A stretch of 64,000 bases of DNA from Pardosa pseudoannulata. Taxonomy: Eukaryota; Arthropoda; Arachnida; Araneae; Lycosidae. The DNA is taken from contig CM063510.1 of assembly GCA_032207245.1 (NCBI GenBank), positions 46,550,692 to 46,614,691 of the forward strand, written 5' to 3'. The position numbers and the translations under genes are program-made. This document shows positions 43,484-55,279 of this stretch, piece after piece. A model generated the notes under the pieces. It made no database searches. It saw only the letters and a program-made list of their open reading frames with translations, and had not been told where the DNA came from. How positions within the stretch are numbered: position 1 is the stretch's first letter; the number at the start of each line of letters is the position of its first letter.

Positions 43484-44139
43484 TTGAGTAATTTGTATAG
43501 CCAAATTCCTGAGAAGGTAGTATGCTAAACGAGATAAAAGAAAAAAAAAACTTGCTTACAAAATTTTTCTGTCATTTTCGGGATGGTAATTCGAAAAATC
43601 AATTCTACACGAACGCGGCTCCGTGCTTCCTGCAGTGTTCGAACGATATACGTAAGCTCGAAATGAACACAAGAGAAATCAAACATCTGCGAAAATGACT
43701 TTGTGCTTAGCGACACGCACCTGGTCTCGCTGCTCGCTGCAACCCGATGGAGCCAAAGTGGGAGTTTGCCCAGGTGCTTAAAACGAAACTTGGACGTCTC
43801 TTCAACCTTTTCTATGGCGATAACGTAATTTCGACTTAATTCTGCCGTGGAAGGGAGCCAAATCTTTCCTTTCATGAATCTGTAATGATCAATTCTTTTA
43901 GGCGTCACACCTGTGAAAGGATAACAAGATATTAATGTACAAAGATATCATTTTGCAAACCTCCTGAATATTGGATTTATGCGAAGTGGATATGGTTTTT
44001 AGCTGAATATCGGATCCATAGACTGAACTCTTAATACTTTTATTGTATTTCTCCTTAATATACTCTAAAATATCCTACGAATTTCCAAGTTAAACAAAAT
44101 TAGTCAAATATCAGTTTAGTATATATTTACATACACAGT

Positions 44140-44580
44140 GGCTGTAAAAATTATTCGTACAGTCACTATTATGATATCAAAAAACTATAAAAGATACAAA
44201 GTAAGCAAATACATAATTCAGATGGAATATATTTTATCGTTTATATACGAAAATTAAGTAATACCAAGTGAAATATATATACAAAACATAGAGTCCGTAA
44301 TCTTGGGGTATAGAAAGTTATAGCACAGTTCTTAATATTTCTTATTTTTGGAAATAAGCTTTCAACTAAATACCTTTTAGGATATTTTTCAGCTTTAATA
44401 ATGGCTTTGAATCTCTTTCGCATTGATTTAACAAAGTTTACTGCTGCGGAATTTCGTTTAGAGTTTCGTTTTTGCTTCAGTAGACATTCTGATTTATTTT
44501 TGTTAGAAATGTGATAGAATCTGAAATTTTCCTCAGGAGTTTCCCCTAAATTTTCAGTGCCATTAAGGTCAGGAAACTAA
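44140..44580 (-). pseudogene. Tc1-family transposase C-terminal fragment (family 4)
   Basis: Minus-strand frame FPDLNGTENLGETPEENF …NKNKSECLLKQK…SAAVNFVKSMRKRFKAIIKA EKYPKRY, matching the end of Tc1 transposases (S-P-D-L-N-P-I-E-N-L … S-M-x-x-R-x-x-x-V-I-x-A-x-G-Y-P-T-K-Y). The 44145-44178 stretch ACAGTGGCTGTAAAAATTAT has the look of its terminal repeat. Upstream parts are too degraded to align. Confidence 0.7.
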
Positions 44581-45845
44581 AGGAGAAAAATTTTATAAAG
44601 TTTGTTGCATAATATCTAGAACGGTGTATGCTGTGTTTGAAATTATTATAAGGCATGAATACGTAATGATCCTTCAAACACATTGCGGTCCTATTAAAAT
44701 AATAATTCTCCCATTCTGGCTCTTAGGGTGGCGGGCCATTTTACGCTCACAAGTGATTCATTCACTTTGTTCCTTGGAAAAGAGTTTCGGTTTATTCTTT
44801 TTCTGTTATGTGAGTAACGTAAGTGATGTCTGACAGCGTATATCGCTCAGCAGCTTAAAAAAAAAGTGTTAGCTGCATTTGAAATTTTAAAAGTATGTAA
44901 ATAGTAGTTAAATTTTGTCTTGTGAAAATGGTAGTTTCATTTCGACAGTCGTATTGAGTTTGATTATATCAGAACAACTCCGGTGTCAATGAAAAGATCC
45001 GTTGAGGTAAGCCATTTTGAATTATTGATATTAGAAGCTTACTGTGACGGGACAATAATCTTCAAAATATTAATATAAAACTGATGATAATTATAAATCT
45101 ATAAATGATGACGAAGTAGCCGACCCCTAAAATACTCCTACAATCCCAAAACAGAACGATCCTACCTCTGTGTTTCTTTGTGTGTAGTATTTTTCTTGGA
45201 TGTATCTCTTTACTTTTTTCACTTCATTCTCCTTCTGCCTGGACCAAAAATATTACTTTTGTCTAAATTATAATTTTGTCTGAAAAATAAGGCTTTTCTA
45301 GAACTATTGGTTTTTATTCATGTATTGCTTAAGTAATTATCGTAACTTTGTAACTTCCGAATCGTAACTTCCAAATGTTTTCTTTAATATAAAAAAATTC
45401 ACTTTGATAGGTACATGATCATGAAAGTCTTGTTACCTCTTTGCATTTCGCATTATACTTATATATACTGAAGTTCTCATGGTTGTCAAATCTGTTGAAA
45501 GCTTAGAAGCAGTCAATATTGAACTTATCTAGCAATTATCTAAGAATTACCTATCTAAAACTATTTATCTAATAGCTACCTGTGTAAGAACTATTTATCT
45601 ATCTAAGAACTATATCTATATGAGAACTATATAAGAACTTTCAAAAACTTTTCTGCGAACGTATGTCAATACACATAGTTGTCTAGATTAAGGATTTTTT
45701 TATGAACTCTTCTGCTCCCAATACACTTTTCTGAGATAGTCTGCACGGTCGATCTTGAATTATTCATTACAGCTAAAATTCCATAGTACTATGTTCCAAT
45801 TCTACGTAGTTTAACGGGAAGTTAAACTTCGTAAATTTTCATTGT
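44581..45845. other. Non-coding stretch
   Basis: May begin with more of the decayed Tc1. 45525-45640 repeats CTATCTAAGAACTAT-like phrases. Nothing else seen. Confidence 0.4.
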
Positions 45846-45849
45846 ATGT

Positions 45850-45942
45850 AACAAAGTTCTCAAACAATACCTCTAGAGGTAACAGGCCAAATATGGGGGA
45901 TTTCTGCTTGTTCCCTGCTTCTATATCACGAGTACCCAAGGG
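45850..45942 (+). repeat. SINE family 2 fragment
   Basis: AAGTTCTCAAACAATACCTC, TTTCTGCTTGTTCCCTGCTT, ATCACGAGTACCCAAGG. Confidence 0.72.
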
Positions 45943-46131
45943 GTTAATGTTACTCGCGTCCGTACTATATCTCTCCTACACGTGCTCCTTGGGTGTTGCT
46001 TAATGAGTAATAGGTTTGCAGCCTTGTCAAGGCGTTAGGATAATGTCTGTATCGCCTGCTGCATTGGTAAAAAAGAATTATCAGACGCTGGGCATTAAAG
46101 GGTTAATCACGATCTCGTTTTTCATTCGACC

Positions 46132-46172
46132 GGTGTCGATCTCATTAGCCCTCTTGCGTAGCGCTCCAACCC
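46132..46172 (+). repeat. tRNA-derived SINE family 1, short 3' fragment
   Basis: GATCTCATTAGCCCTCTTGC then GTAGCGCTCCAACCCAAAC. Confidence 0.7.
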
Positions 46173-46504
46173 AAACTTAAATTTTCAAGGATTTGTTATT
46201 TACGTTTTTGTCTCTTGGATCGACATATTACAATTTTCCCTACCTTTGCACTTAACTTTCCTTTTTCGACGAGTACATGGACTGAAATAACGGCAAATAT
46301 ATATATTTATTTATTACAAAATTTCCTTTCACAGAAATACATCTACGTTTGATAGCAAACAAATCTCGTCTGACGAAGGTTTTCTTTTTATGTAACTGGT
46401 ATCGTCTGATGTTTTAAATTGACAGCTGGTCATTAATAAAGACAGCTGTAATACTTAAAGTCGTTTAAATTTCTTATTTGTTTTACTCTGTACAGTCCAA
46501 TATA

Positions 46505-46795
46505 ATTTAAGGCCACTATAAACCATGAACACTGTGTGGAGGAGGTATAGCTTATGGTGGTCGGCGGTGTTAGACGGTAAAAGGGTATTATCAGAGGATG
46601 GCTTTGGAAGCGGTTTTTCTCCAATCCTCAAAGAGAGCCAGCATGAGCTACTAAAGTGTGCAGTAGATATAGTAGGAATCAATGCTCTGGGCTCATTTAC
46701 TAGCCCAGTGTGTGGATGCAACCCGAACCACCTTACTAAGGTCGTCATCAAGGCGAGCACTGCAGTGGTCAATAATGGGCCATTGTAAGGAGGAG
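46505..46795 (+). mobile_element. Foldback MITE copy D
   Basis: Left end eroded (GGCCACTATAAACCATG); GTGTGGAGGAGGTATAGC, GGATGGCTTTGGAAGCGG, CTCATTTACTAGCCCAGTGT, GTCAATAATGGGCCATTGTA and GGAGGAGG at the right. The right part is closest to copy A. Confidence 0.85.
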
Positions 46796-46799
46796 GCTT

Positions 46800-47415
46800 T
46801 TGATTTGAGATATTCATCAATATACTAAGGGTGATAAAAATCCAAGGTTACAAATCCTTACCTTTTAAATAGTTTTCTTCGCTATTTCAGAGAGATTTTA
46901 TGCCTGACAATAAGATTGATTGAAACATCCAAGACCTATTTCAATTTATATTTTAAATTGTTGGTAAAACCATGATTTTAAAGTATTTAAATATTAGTAA
47001 TTTTTTACAGATTTTTCATCAGAATTATTATTAGCTTTTATGAACTAAATTTCAGATTTATACATATATTTTTGGATATCATCGTTTAAAATGTAGAAAG
47101 TAAAGTTTCGAGTAATATCAGTTTAAACCGCTTTTAATAATTGTTTGATATAGTATTTTAATAAAGTGTTTGATTTATTAAAATAAGTTTTAGGAATATT
47201 TTATATGCAATGTGTGACGTGTAACTTATGAGAAAGCACAATCACCTATCAGATAATGTGTACATTTTATTTCATACAACCGATACTGCCAACAGATGAC
47301 ATAAGATTATTTTTAGGCATGGTCTCCAGATAGTGCTTTTTGCGATGAGATTCAATCTTTCCTCCTGGTAAAAATTCTGTACATGCTTTTTCAGTCACGT
47401 TCCCTCCCACTGATT
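46800..47415. other. Non-coding stretch, nothing recognised
   Basis: AT-rich, no supported gene. Confidence 0.45.
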
Positions 47416-47434
47416 CGTCTCCTCGTCTGAACTG

Positions 47435-47619
47435 GCCGAACGATGGCCGAATGGTTAGGTTGCTGGCCTTCGGAACCGGAGTTCGTGGGTTCGAATCCCA
47501 CTAATGAATGGATGTTCGTAGCCGTTCGGAATCGGCTTTAAGCAGTAGGTCCCGGTCTCATTAGCCCTCGTGTTGCAAAAAGTAGACCGTAGCACTCCAA
47601 AACCAAACCAAACCAAAAA
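47435..47619 (+). repeat. tRNA-derived SINE family 1, best-preserved copy, 14-bp target duplication
   Basis: 185 bp. Box A TGGCCGAATGGTTAGG at 47444-47459 and box B GGTTCGAATCC at 47488-47498 make a tRNA-Ser/Leu-like head. Body GTTCGTAGCCGTTCGGAATC and GGTCCCGGTCTCATTAGCCC, then GTAGACCGTAGCACTCC and (AAACC)n tail. Perfect flanks CCTCGTCTGAACTG at 47421-47434 and 47620-47633. The boxes match the internal RNA polymerase III promoter consensus. Confidence 0.96.
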
Positions 47620-47850
47620 CCTCGTCTGAACTGAATTGTCGTCCTCCTAAGTGCTCCTTGTAGTAAGGAACCAGTAGAAAGTCATTGGAGCAAGGTCGGG
47701 GTTGCAAAGAGGATGGTCGATGATGTATCAGCGAAACTGCTACAAAAGTGTGGTGGTTTTATGAACTGTATGAAGATACTCGTTACAGACGACTTTTACC
47801 TCTTTCCGTACTTGGGAAGAACACTTAGGGACATAATATTCGCTTCAAGG

Positions 47851-48142
47851 CCCCTCCACACCAAAGTCTACTGCAAGCCATTACCACCGTCTGGAGAAGG
47901 TATGGCTTACCGAGGTCGACGATTGCAGACAATAAAATGGTTTTGGTGGAAGATGGTTTTGGAAGCTTTTTTTTTCTCCAAAGATCAAAGGCAGCCAGAT
48001 GCACAGCTAAAGTGCGTAGTAGATTCTATGGACGAATCCACGCGCTCGGCTCATTTAGTGGCCCAGTGTGTGGATGCAACCCGTAAGCCATCGCTCAAGG
48101 TCACCATCAGGAAGTGGTGAACAACTGGCCATCAGATGGCTA
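47851..48142 (+). mobile_element. Foldback MITE copy E
   Basis: CCTCCACACCAAAGTCTACT at the left, GGTATGGCTTACCGAGGTCG, GCTCATTTAGTGGCCCAGTG, GGTCACCATCAGGAAGTGGT, with an eroded right end GGCCATCAGATGGCTACATC. Confidence 0.85.
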
Positions 48143-48144
48143 CA

Positions 48145-49270
48145 TCAGATGTGAAATACTTGATGACAACGTGGCTGAACAGGAAGAATGTTTTTTTTCC
48201 TAGAAGGAATCAACAAATCCATGTCAACAGAGACTCAATGACCAAATTTGAAAACTAGTTTAAGTCAGATGTGTCATATATCGAAATGTTGCTAAAAATT
48301 CACTGGTAACAAATATAGGATTTTTTTTATTTTCTAACAAGTAAAATAAATAAAAAATACACCAAATCCAATTGAATTTTTATTGAATAATCCCCACTTT
48401 CAGAAGATTTTACAATGCTAATTGCAGCCATATTTGTAGGTGCACGCTTTTGTTGATTGTCATTTCAAATTCATACATATCCTGTTTTTTGAGATATTGA
48501 AGAAAATATACACCAAGGTAAGATTATTATTTGCTATTAAATGATTTTAAATCATTAATTTGATGTCATACCCGTAACATAAAAGATAAATAAGTTTATT
48601 TTTAGCAAAAGCTATTGAGCCTAGCAACTTTATCTTTTGGGTTCACAGTATAAAACATGTTCTCAAGTATATCTAATAACTATATTTCATAAATTGATAT
48701 TTTTAATGTTAATTAGCGTTAAGGGTGTGGCAGTGCATATGGGTATGGGACAACAATTTTATTAATCCTGTTTAACAACTTTTTTTTTTTTTTGACTTAC
48801 TCGTTAAAACTCGTTCTCAGACGTATGGTTCGATGGTTAAATTTAATAAATAAATAATTTACATTGTGTTAATCATTGTAAAAAATTGAGACACTGCATA
48901 TATAAACTTATTTCTTAGTTCTCAGCAATTAATTTTATTTTTAAGTTCTACTGAAAGCATAGTTTTGTTATGCAATTTTAAATTTGTGAAATATTTAATT
49001 TATTTAGTTTTATTACTCTTTATATAAAGACTTATTAAATGTATTCATTTTGTAATTCAGGTAGTGAAACATAGAAAGAACCAAAGAAGTGATTCGATTA
49101 AAGTGCATGAATATCTTGAAAAAGAAAGATGTGGCAGAAAAAGAAGACAAAAAATAGAGAATGCATAAAGTAGTAATAGAAGGAAGTTATTGAATGAAAA
49201 AAGAAAGTTTGATCCTGAAAGAAAAAAAATGCTGGAAGAGGAGAAAACAGAAAATTAAGAATTCTAGTCG
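48145..49270. other. Non-coding stretch; possible coding relic at its right end
   Basis: 49065-49165 reads HRKNQRSDSIKVHEYLEKER then CGRKRRQKIENA and a stop, a lysine/arginine-rich stretch without a recognised family. It borders the tandem duplications to the right. Confidence 0.35.
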
Positions 49271-49274
49271 ATAA

Positions 49275-51260
49275 AATAAGTAAAACAAATAAATCAATAA
49301 CAACCCATTTGGTTTTTATTGTTATAAACAGACATATAGTGAACCATTAAGGAACGTTAAAGAAGAAAGTGAGCATAAATCTCAACATCCCAGGAATACG
49401 TATAAGAATCGGGAATTTTCAATTGCTTTTGCTGAACTTAAGAAATAAAAGGGCTACATTTTTTTTCTTAGCTTATTGAAGCTTTCCAAGGAAGGTCAGA
49501 TGTAACATTGAGTTACATGAAAAATTTGGAAAAGACTAGATCTGGCCAGAAGAAAAAGAAACTTTTAAATATTACCTATTTGCTAAGAAAATTGGTAATT
49601 TTGAACCTACGATTTGTTTTACTATAAAATCAGTAACAAATCAAATCGATGAAACAACTCATTTGGTTAGTTATAAACAGAAATATATTTAAGCATTAAG
49701 GAAAGTTAAAGACGAAAGTGAGCATAAATCCCAGCATCCCAGGAATATCGTATAAGAATCAGGAATTTTCCATTGCTTCTGCTGAACCTAAGAAATAAAA
49801 AGGGCTACATTTTTTTCTTAGCTCTTTCCAAGGAAGCTTTCCAAGGAAGGTCAGAAGTAACATTGAGTTACATGAAAAAATTCGTAGATACTAGATCTGG
49901 CCAGAAGAAAAAGAAACATCATGTAAAAGCATGAAGTCCATTGTTAAAGTAAAACTTCACAATTCTCATAAACAAGAGAAGCCAAATTCAATTTTATTGA
50001 TTTAGTTAGAACAAATAAATTAATTTAATTCTTTCAAATATGTATGGCTTTTTTTTTCGTTTATTGTTGAAAACCGTACTTTTAATGTAAGGTTTTTTAA
50101 AAGTATTCTACCGTACTTTTAATGTAAGGTTTTTTAAAAGGTCAGATGTAACATTGAGTTACATGAAAAAATTGGAAGATACTAGATCTGGCCAGAAGAA
50201 AAAGAATCGTCATGTGAAAGCATGGAATTCATTGTTAAAGTAAAGCCTTACAATTCCCATAAAAAACAGAAACTAAATTCAATTTTATTGATAATAGTTA
50301 GAACAAATTAATTTAATTCTCTCAAATATATCTGGCTTGGTTTATTCATTTATTATTGAAAACCATACTTTTAATGTAAGGTTTTTTAAAAGTATTCTGA
50401 ACTGAGTGACACCCGTAACATTTTGTCACACCAGTAATACGTTTTTTAAAGGAACCTGGTAATTATATTTGTCATTGAAAATTTAAAAGTAACACATAGT
50501 ATTAAATATTTAACCTTCATTATCATAAAAATTTTTAATAACTTTTAAATATTACCTATTTGCTAAGAAAATTAGTAATTTTGAACCTACGATTTGTTTT
50601 ACTATAAAATCAGTAACAAATCAAATTGATGAAACAACTCATTTGGTTTTTATCGTTATAAACAGAAATATAATAAAGCATTAAGGAAAGTTAAAGAAGA
50701 AAGTGAGCATAAATCCCAACATCCCAGGAATATCGTATAAGAATCAGGAATTTTCAATTGCTTTTGCTGAACCTAATAAATAAAAGGGCTACTTTTTTTC
50801 TTAGCTTTTTTAAGCTTTCCAAGGAAGGTCAGATGTAACATTGAGTTACATGAAAAATTTGGAAAAGACTAGATCTGGCCAGAAGAAAAAGAAACGTCAT
50901 GTGAACGAATGGAATTCATTGTTAAAGTAAAGTCTCACAATTCCCATATACAACAGAAGCAAAATTCAATTTTATTGATAATAGAACAAATAAATTAATC
51001 CTTTCAAACATGTCTGGCTTGGTTTATTCATTTATTGTTGAAAATCGTACTTTTAATGTAAGGTTTTTTAACAGTATTCTGAACTAAATCACACCCGTAA
51101 CATTTTGTAACACCAGTAACACGTTTTTTGAAGAAACCTGGTAATTATATTTGTCGTTGAAAATTTAAAAGTAACACATAGTATTAAACATTTAACCTTC
51201 ATTATCATAATTATTTTTTTAATATTTTTTAAATATTTGCTAAAAAAATTGGTAATTTTG
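49275..51260. repeat. Complex imperfect tandem duplication
   Basis: The same blocks recur. CATTAAGGAAAGTTAAAGA is near 49345, 49690 and 50678; GGAAGGTCAGATGTAACATT near 49490, 49848, 50138 and 50824; CGTACTTTTAATGTAAGGTT near 50072, 50106, 50366 and 51046; CACCCGTAACATTTTGT at 50409 and 51090; AAATTGGTAATTTTGAACCT at 49588, 50567 and 51247. Unit order is partly rearranged, period about 290-980 bp. Short Lys-rich frames inside are broken. Confidence 0.85.
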
Positions 51261-51634
51261 AACCTAGGAGTAAGACCTGGTAAAATAACTGCCACACACG
51301 TAACAGCATATTTAAATTCTTTTAAACATGTAAAAAAAAAAAAAAATTCTATAATTTTTGCAAAATGATTCCTTGGGTGCTGTGTTTGGTGGGTGCTGTT
51401 CCTTGGGTACTTCATGAAAAAATATATATTTTAAACATTAAACACTTTATAGAAAAAGTGATAGGGGTCGTACGGTGTGTCACACCCGTAACAATGGAAT
51501 GGCTGGAATGTTTAAAGTTATACCACGCAGCAACAAGTGCCTAAACTGAGATAGACGCTATGTCGACAAATAGTATTATATTGTACTCTCACTTAACTTT
51601 ATTGGTTGTAGGAAATAAAACATTTACGTTTCAT

Positions 51635-52479
51635 TGAAGCCTTTGCAACTGTACTATGATCCCCCTTTGTATATTTGCCAGAAACGATTCAGGCACTCAT
51701 TAAAGCTCCTATACAACAGGTATTCTTTCTACATATACATATATTGAGATACCTAATTTTCGTTAAAAGACGTACAATAAAGACGTTCCTTATTTGGGAA
51801 AATAACTTTATTATGATTTTTTTAAAACCTTCTGTTTAGAATACAAAAAATAAGGACAATTGCAGAAAGGTATTAGAAAATATTTTAAATTCAGAATACA
51901 ATTTATTTCACTAAAATATTTCGTACTGTTATATCTTAAGAGTATATACAAGTTAAAATCCATACATAAATTATTTACATATAAATTATGTTAGAAATTA
52001 AGAAAACAGCCTAATTTTCAATGATAAAAATTCAAAATTTAAAAGTATGACAATTATTTAATTATTTGATAAAAGAATCGTAATGAATATAATCTTCCAA
52101 CAGTACATGAAATTTCAGGAAGATATTAGGTATAGGTTTTAGATATGCGCACACAAACTAAAAAATGCTGGACGATGGCCAAAGAGTAGGGCGTTGCTCT
52201 CCTGTACCTAAGTCCGCTAATTCGAATCCCTCTTCTGGCATGGATGTCCGTATCTGTTCAAAATTGGCTTTAAGGAGGAGATCCGGGTAGCTAAAATGTA
52301 GACAGTAGTGATCTAAACTAAACCTAACCTAACTGAAAGTATTTTTTATCGAGCGGGGGCACTAGTTTTTTAAGCACTCACCTTTGAAGCATTTGTAACC
52401 GTACTATTGATCCCCCTTTGTGTATTTGCAGAAACGATCCAGGCAGTCATTAAATCTCCTATACCACAGGTATTCTTGC

Positions 52480-52490
<11 letters not shown>
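51635..52490. repeat. Pair of about 105-bp direct repeats, 750 bp apart
   Basis: TGAAGCCTTTGCAACTGTAC…GATCCCCCTTTGTATATTTG…CAGGTATTCTTTCTACATAT at 51635-51738 and the matching block at 52385-52486. A family 1 SINE and AT-rich DNA lie between. Confidence 0.88.
52169..52341 (+). repeat. tRNA-derived SINE family 1 copy
   Basis: GGACGATGGCCAAAGAGTAG head, AATTCGAATCCCTCTTCTGG, CATGGATGTCCGTATCTG, then AAACTAAACCTAACCTAAC tail. Confidence 0.85.

Positions 52491-52547
<57 letters not shown>
52483..52547. repeat. (TA)n microsatellite
   Basis: About 65 bp of TA adjoining the second copy of the direct repeat. Confidence 0.98.
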
Positions 52548-52548
<1 letters not shown>

Positions 52549-52651
52549 CTTTATATATTACATTATAATAAATAACGCCGTGGATTTTACTGATTATTTA
52601 AGAGCTCCATATAGTCGACAGACATTACTGCCAAAGATAATACAAACAAAC

Positions 52652-52868
52652 AAAGTCGGTCCTCGTAACTTTGGTAACAGGGACCAAGGCAAAAGAACCC
52701 CAGGCTTATCCTGTATCTCCAGAAACACCTTTTGGGAAAATATAGGGCATTGCAACCATTTACCTATTTTATATGCCCCAGGTGCCATTAATGAAAGCAG
52801 TAGATCTTTGGCCGCCTCGAACCGGCAACTCTCTGATTATGATATCGCTGCATTTCTCGACTAAGCTA
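52652..52868 (-). repeat. SINE family 2 copy
   Basis: Minus strand: head GTAGCTTAGTCGAGAAATGC, CCGGTTCGAGGCGGC (box-B-like), AATGGCACCTGGGGCATATA, GGTGTTTCTGGAGATACAGG and TTGCCTTGGTCCCTG. Confidence 0.85.
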
Positions 52869-52869
52869 C

Positions 52870-54285
52870 CAAAGCTATAGAGTAAGATATTTAAGAAAAA
52901 GATTTTAAAGTTCATATGTAAACATGGCCCATAACCATTTAAAAAGTTGCACTATCGATCAATTTAAAGTAAGGTAAAAGTAATGCTATCAATATGTGCG
53001 ATATAAAAATATCGAAAAATTTCACAATTTAATAGTCCCCGGAACCCTTACTGAAATTACTGAAACTGTGTGTTTGAATGAAATGCGTTTAAGTCACAAA
53101 TCTATTTTAAAAAAGAGAGAGAGAGAGAGCAAATTGAGAGGCGAAAGAGAAAAATTCCATCTCCACTTATATTTATTTATTTCCCAGCATTTGAAGAACT
53201 GACAGCCTAAATTTGAGAGCAAACGGAGAGAAAAAACGCTTGTTACACGGTTGTTTAAAGAAACCGCAATGATTTCTTTAATACGAATTTAATATGCGGA
53301 AGATTTGACATGCGGTGAGAGGCCGGCAAAATCGTGACAGATGGGGATTGAAAACAGAGTAAACGAGTTGAAGTAGTGCATGTTCGCTTTTAGTGGAAAT
53401 TCTATAGAACATCTGTTACCCGAGTCATTTCGGCACCGCCTTTTGAGCAGGTGGAGTGTATCGTAGTAATACATTATCATTACTTGTGAAATATTTGGGA
53501 TTCAAAAGTCTTATCCAAACTATTATTGTGTCTACCAATTATTAATCACCCTCTAATTTATAAATAAATAAATAAATATATATATATATATATATACATT
53601 CTTTTTAATATATACAAATCCCCTATTTTGACTGAATTTAGTGAAATTTGGTACAATTAGATTTTAACTAATGTAGAGAGCAGCACTATCGACTTTAAAT
53701 CGTTCAGAAAACACTCCTTCACCCCATTTTATTCAGAGCTTTATTTTCCCGTTCTCGAAACTTTTTTTTTAATTGAAAATTTTGTACAAGAAATTTCCAA
53801 ATGTAATGAAAAAGATGTGCAATTTTTTTAATAACAGGCGATAAATTTGATAATTTTTAATGAAAATTTATGACGTCATAATTTATCTGAAAATTAATAG
53901 CTTCAATACTTATTCTATATTACTAAAATGCTATCTGCCTCTTTTTTTTTTTTTTTTTTTGAAAATAAATTTTTATCCGAGTAATTAGATGCAGCGAATC
54001 ATTTAAATATTTTATGTATCATTTGTACTAATTTTATATCCAATCCTCGAATAAGTTTTTTGCAGAAAGTTAGATGAAAAGGTAAGTATTCTATTTAGTT
54101 ATGAATCTGTTCATAATAATATTTAGAATTTTGTTTTTACTAACGATATTAAACTGCTATATTTGTGAAAAAGTTTGATGAAAACTATTTATGGCTGTTT
54201 TTTTTTCATTAATATTTTTTTCATATATTTTTAATTTAAACTGTTAATATTTTATTTTTTAAACATTAATACTTTCTTATATACA
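52870..54285. other. Non-coding stretch, nothing recognised
   Basis: Contains (GA)n at 53116-53130 and (TA)n at 53576-53596. No supported gene. Confidence 0.45.
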
Positions 54286-54287
54286 TA

Positions 54288-55277
54288 CGAGGAGCATCCA
54301 GAAAATAAGTTTACTGATGTTTTTCCCTTTATAGTAAACGTAATTAGCCGTGTCAATTGCGCATGCGTAAAAGATCTATGGCGTATGAATCATATGCTAA
54401 CCGGACAGTCCCCGCCTCGTGGCAGTAGCGTGGTAGCAGTGGTCCGAAATGGAAGCTCTTATTCCTTCTGCCGCCGCCTGCGAGGTGTGGTTAAATTTCT
54501 TGAATGCTCAAAGCATTGCGCCAATTCAAATTCATCGTCAGCTTCGTCAGATCTATGGGCCGAACATTATGAGTAAGCATATGGTGCATCGCTGGTGTAG
54601 GCAGTTTTCCGAAGGTCGTCAAAGTGTTCATGATGAAGAGCACAGTGGGCGACTGTCCCTCATCAATGATTATCTTGTTGAGCTTGTACGGCAGCATAGA
54701 TGCTGTCGGTACGGAAAGTGATGTGCATGGTGTTCTGGGATAAAAAGGGCATTCTGTTCGTTGACTTCCTTCCACGTGGTGAAACATTAAACGTTGACCT
54801 TTACTGTGAAACACTGCGGAAATTACGACGTGCCAAGAGAACAAGACAAGAGACTTCGAAACAAGAGACGTGGAATGATTACTGCAGGTGTTGTGCTCCT
54901 CCATGACAATGCTCGTCCATGTACGGCTTGACGCACATCAGCTGTTATGACAGAATTTAGCTGGGAGTTGTTTGATCGTCCTGTTCTTGCTTCCAGCGAT
55001 TTCAACATTTTCTTGCACCTCAAGAAATTCCTGTCCTCCGGTGAGCATTTTGCAAAGACGAAGAATTGAAGACGTCTGTTACGCGCTGGTTCCATTCACA
55101 GGCGGCAGAGGGATACTAAAGCTGATCCCACGATACGACAAGTGTCTCAATTCTGGTGGTGTCTATGTTGAAATATAGCTGAAACATTGTTGTACTTGTT
55201 GCCAATAAATATGTTTCTGAAAGTGTGAGTTCTATTTTTTAAAAAAATAGGGAAACTTACTTTCTGGATATCTCTCG
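54288..55277 (+). mobile_element. mariner element, internally deleted
   Basis: 990 bp between TA dinucleotides (54286-54287 and 55278-55279). Inverted ends are CGAGGAGCATCCAGAAAATA and, inward from the right, CGAGAGATATCCAGAAAGTA. A complete mariner is about 1.3 kb. Confidence 0.92.
54449..55178 (+). pseudogene. mariner transposase pseudogene (SETMAR-type HTH)
   Basis: Starts with the HTH region: LNFLNAQSIAPIQIHRQLRQ, IYGPNIMSKHMVHRWCRQFS and EGRQSVHDEEHSGRLSLIND. Near 54700 it jumps to RKVMCMVFWDKKGILFVDFL, deleting roughly 110 codons that include the first catalytic Asp (T-G-D-E-T-W in relatives). It continues PRGETLNVDLYCETLRKL, a frameshifted GVVLLHDNARP (second Asp), then ELFD…SSDFNIFLHLKKFLSSGEHF, ending LIPRYDKCLNSGG. 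Non-functional. Confidence 0.93.
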
Positions 55278-55279
55278 TA

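Noticed and set aside
43525..43908. 127-codon minus-strand frame preceded by an acceptor-like CCTTTCACAG
   Set aside because: No recognised domain, starts with GTG rather than ATG, no convincing donor. Could be an exon but I cannot support it.
45943..46104. TTAA-flanked segment between AAGGGGTTAA and AAAGGGTTAA
   Set aside because: The ends are in direct, not inverted, orientation, so it is not a piggyBac element.
47435..47619. Functional tRNA gene
   Set aside because: The A and B boxes are good, but the sequence lacks a closed acceptor stem and belongs to a repeated SINE family.
47713..48120. 135-codon plus-strand frame
   Set aside because: Its second half is foldback MITE copy E and the first half has no recognised domain. 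Other copies of the MITE do not keep the frame.
52580..52864. 94-codon plus-strand frame
   Set aside because: Falls within a minus-strand SINE family 2 copy; not a gene.
54491..54904. 137-codon minus-strand frame
   Set aside because: It is the antisense shadow of the mariner transposase pseudogene; likewise 27434-27787 and 62061-62345 are shadows of Tc1 pseudogenes.
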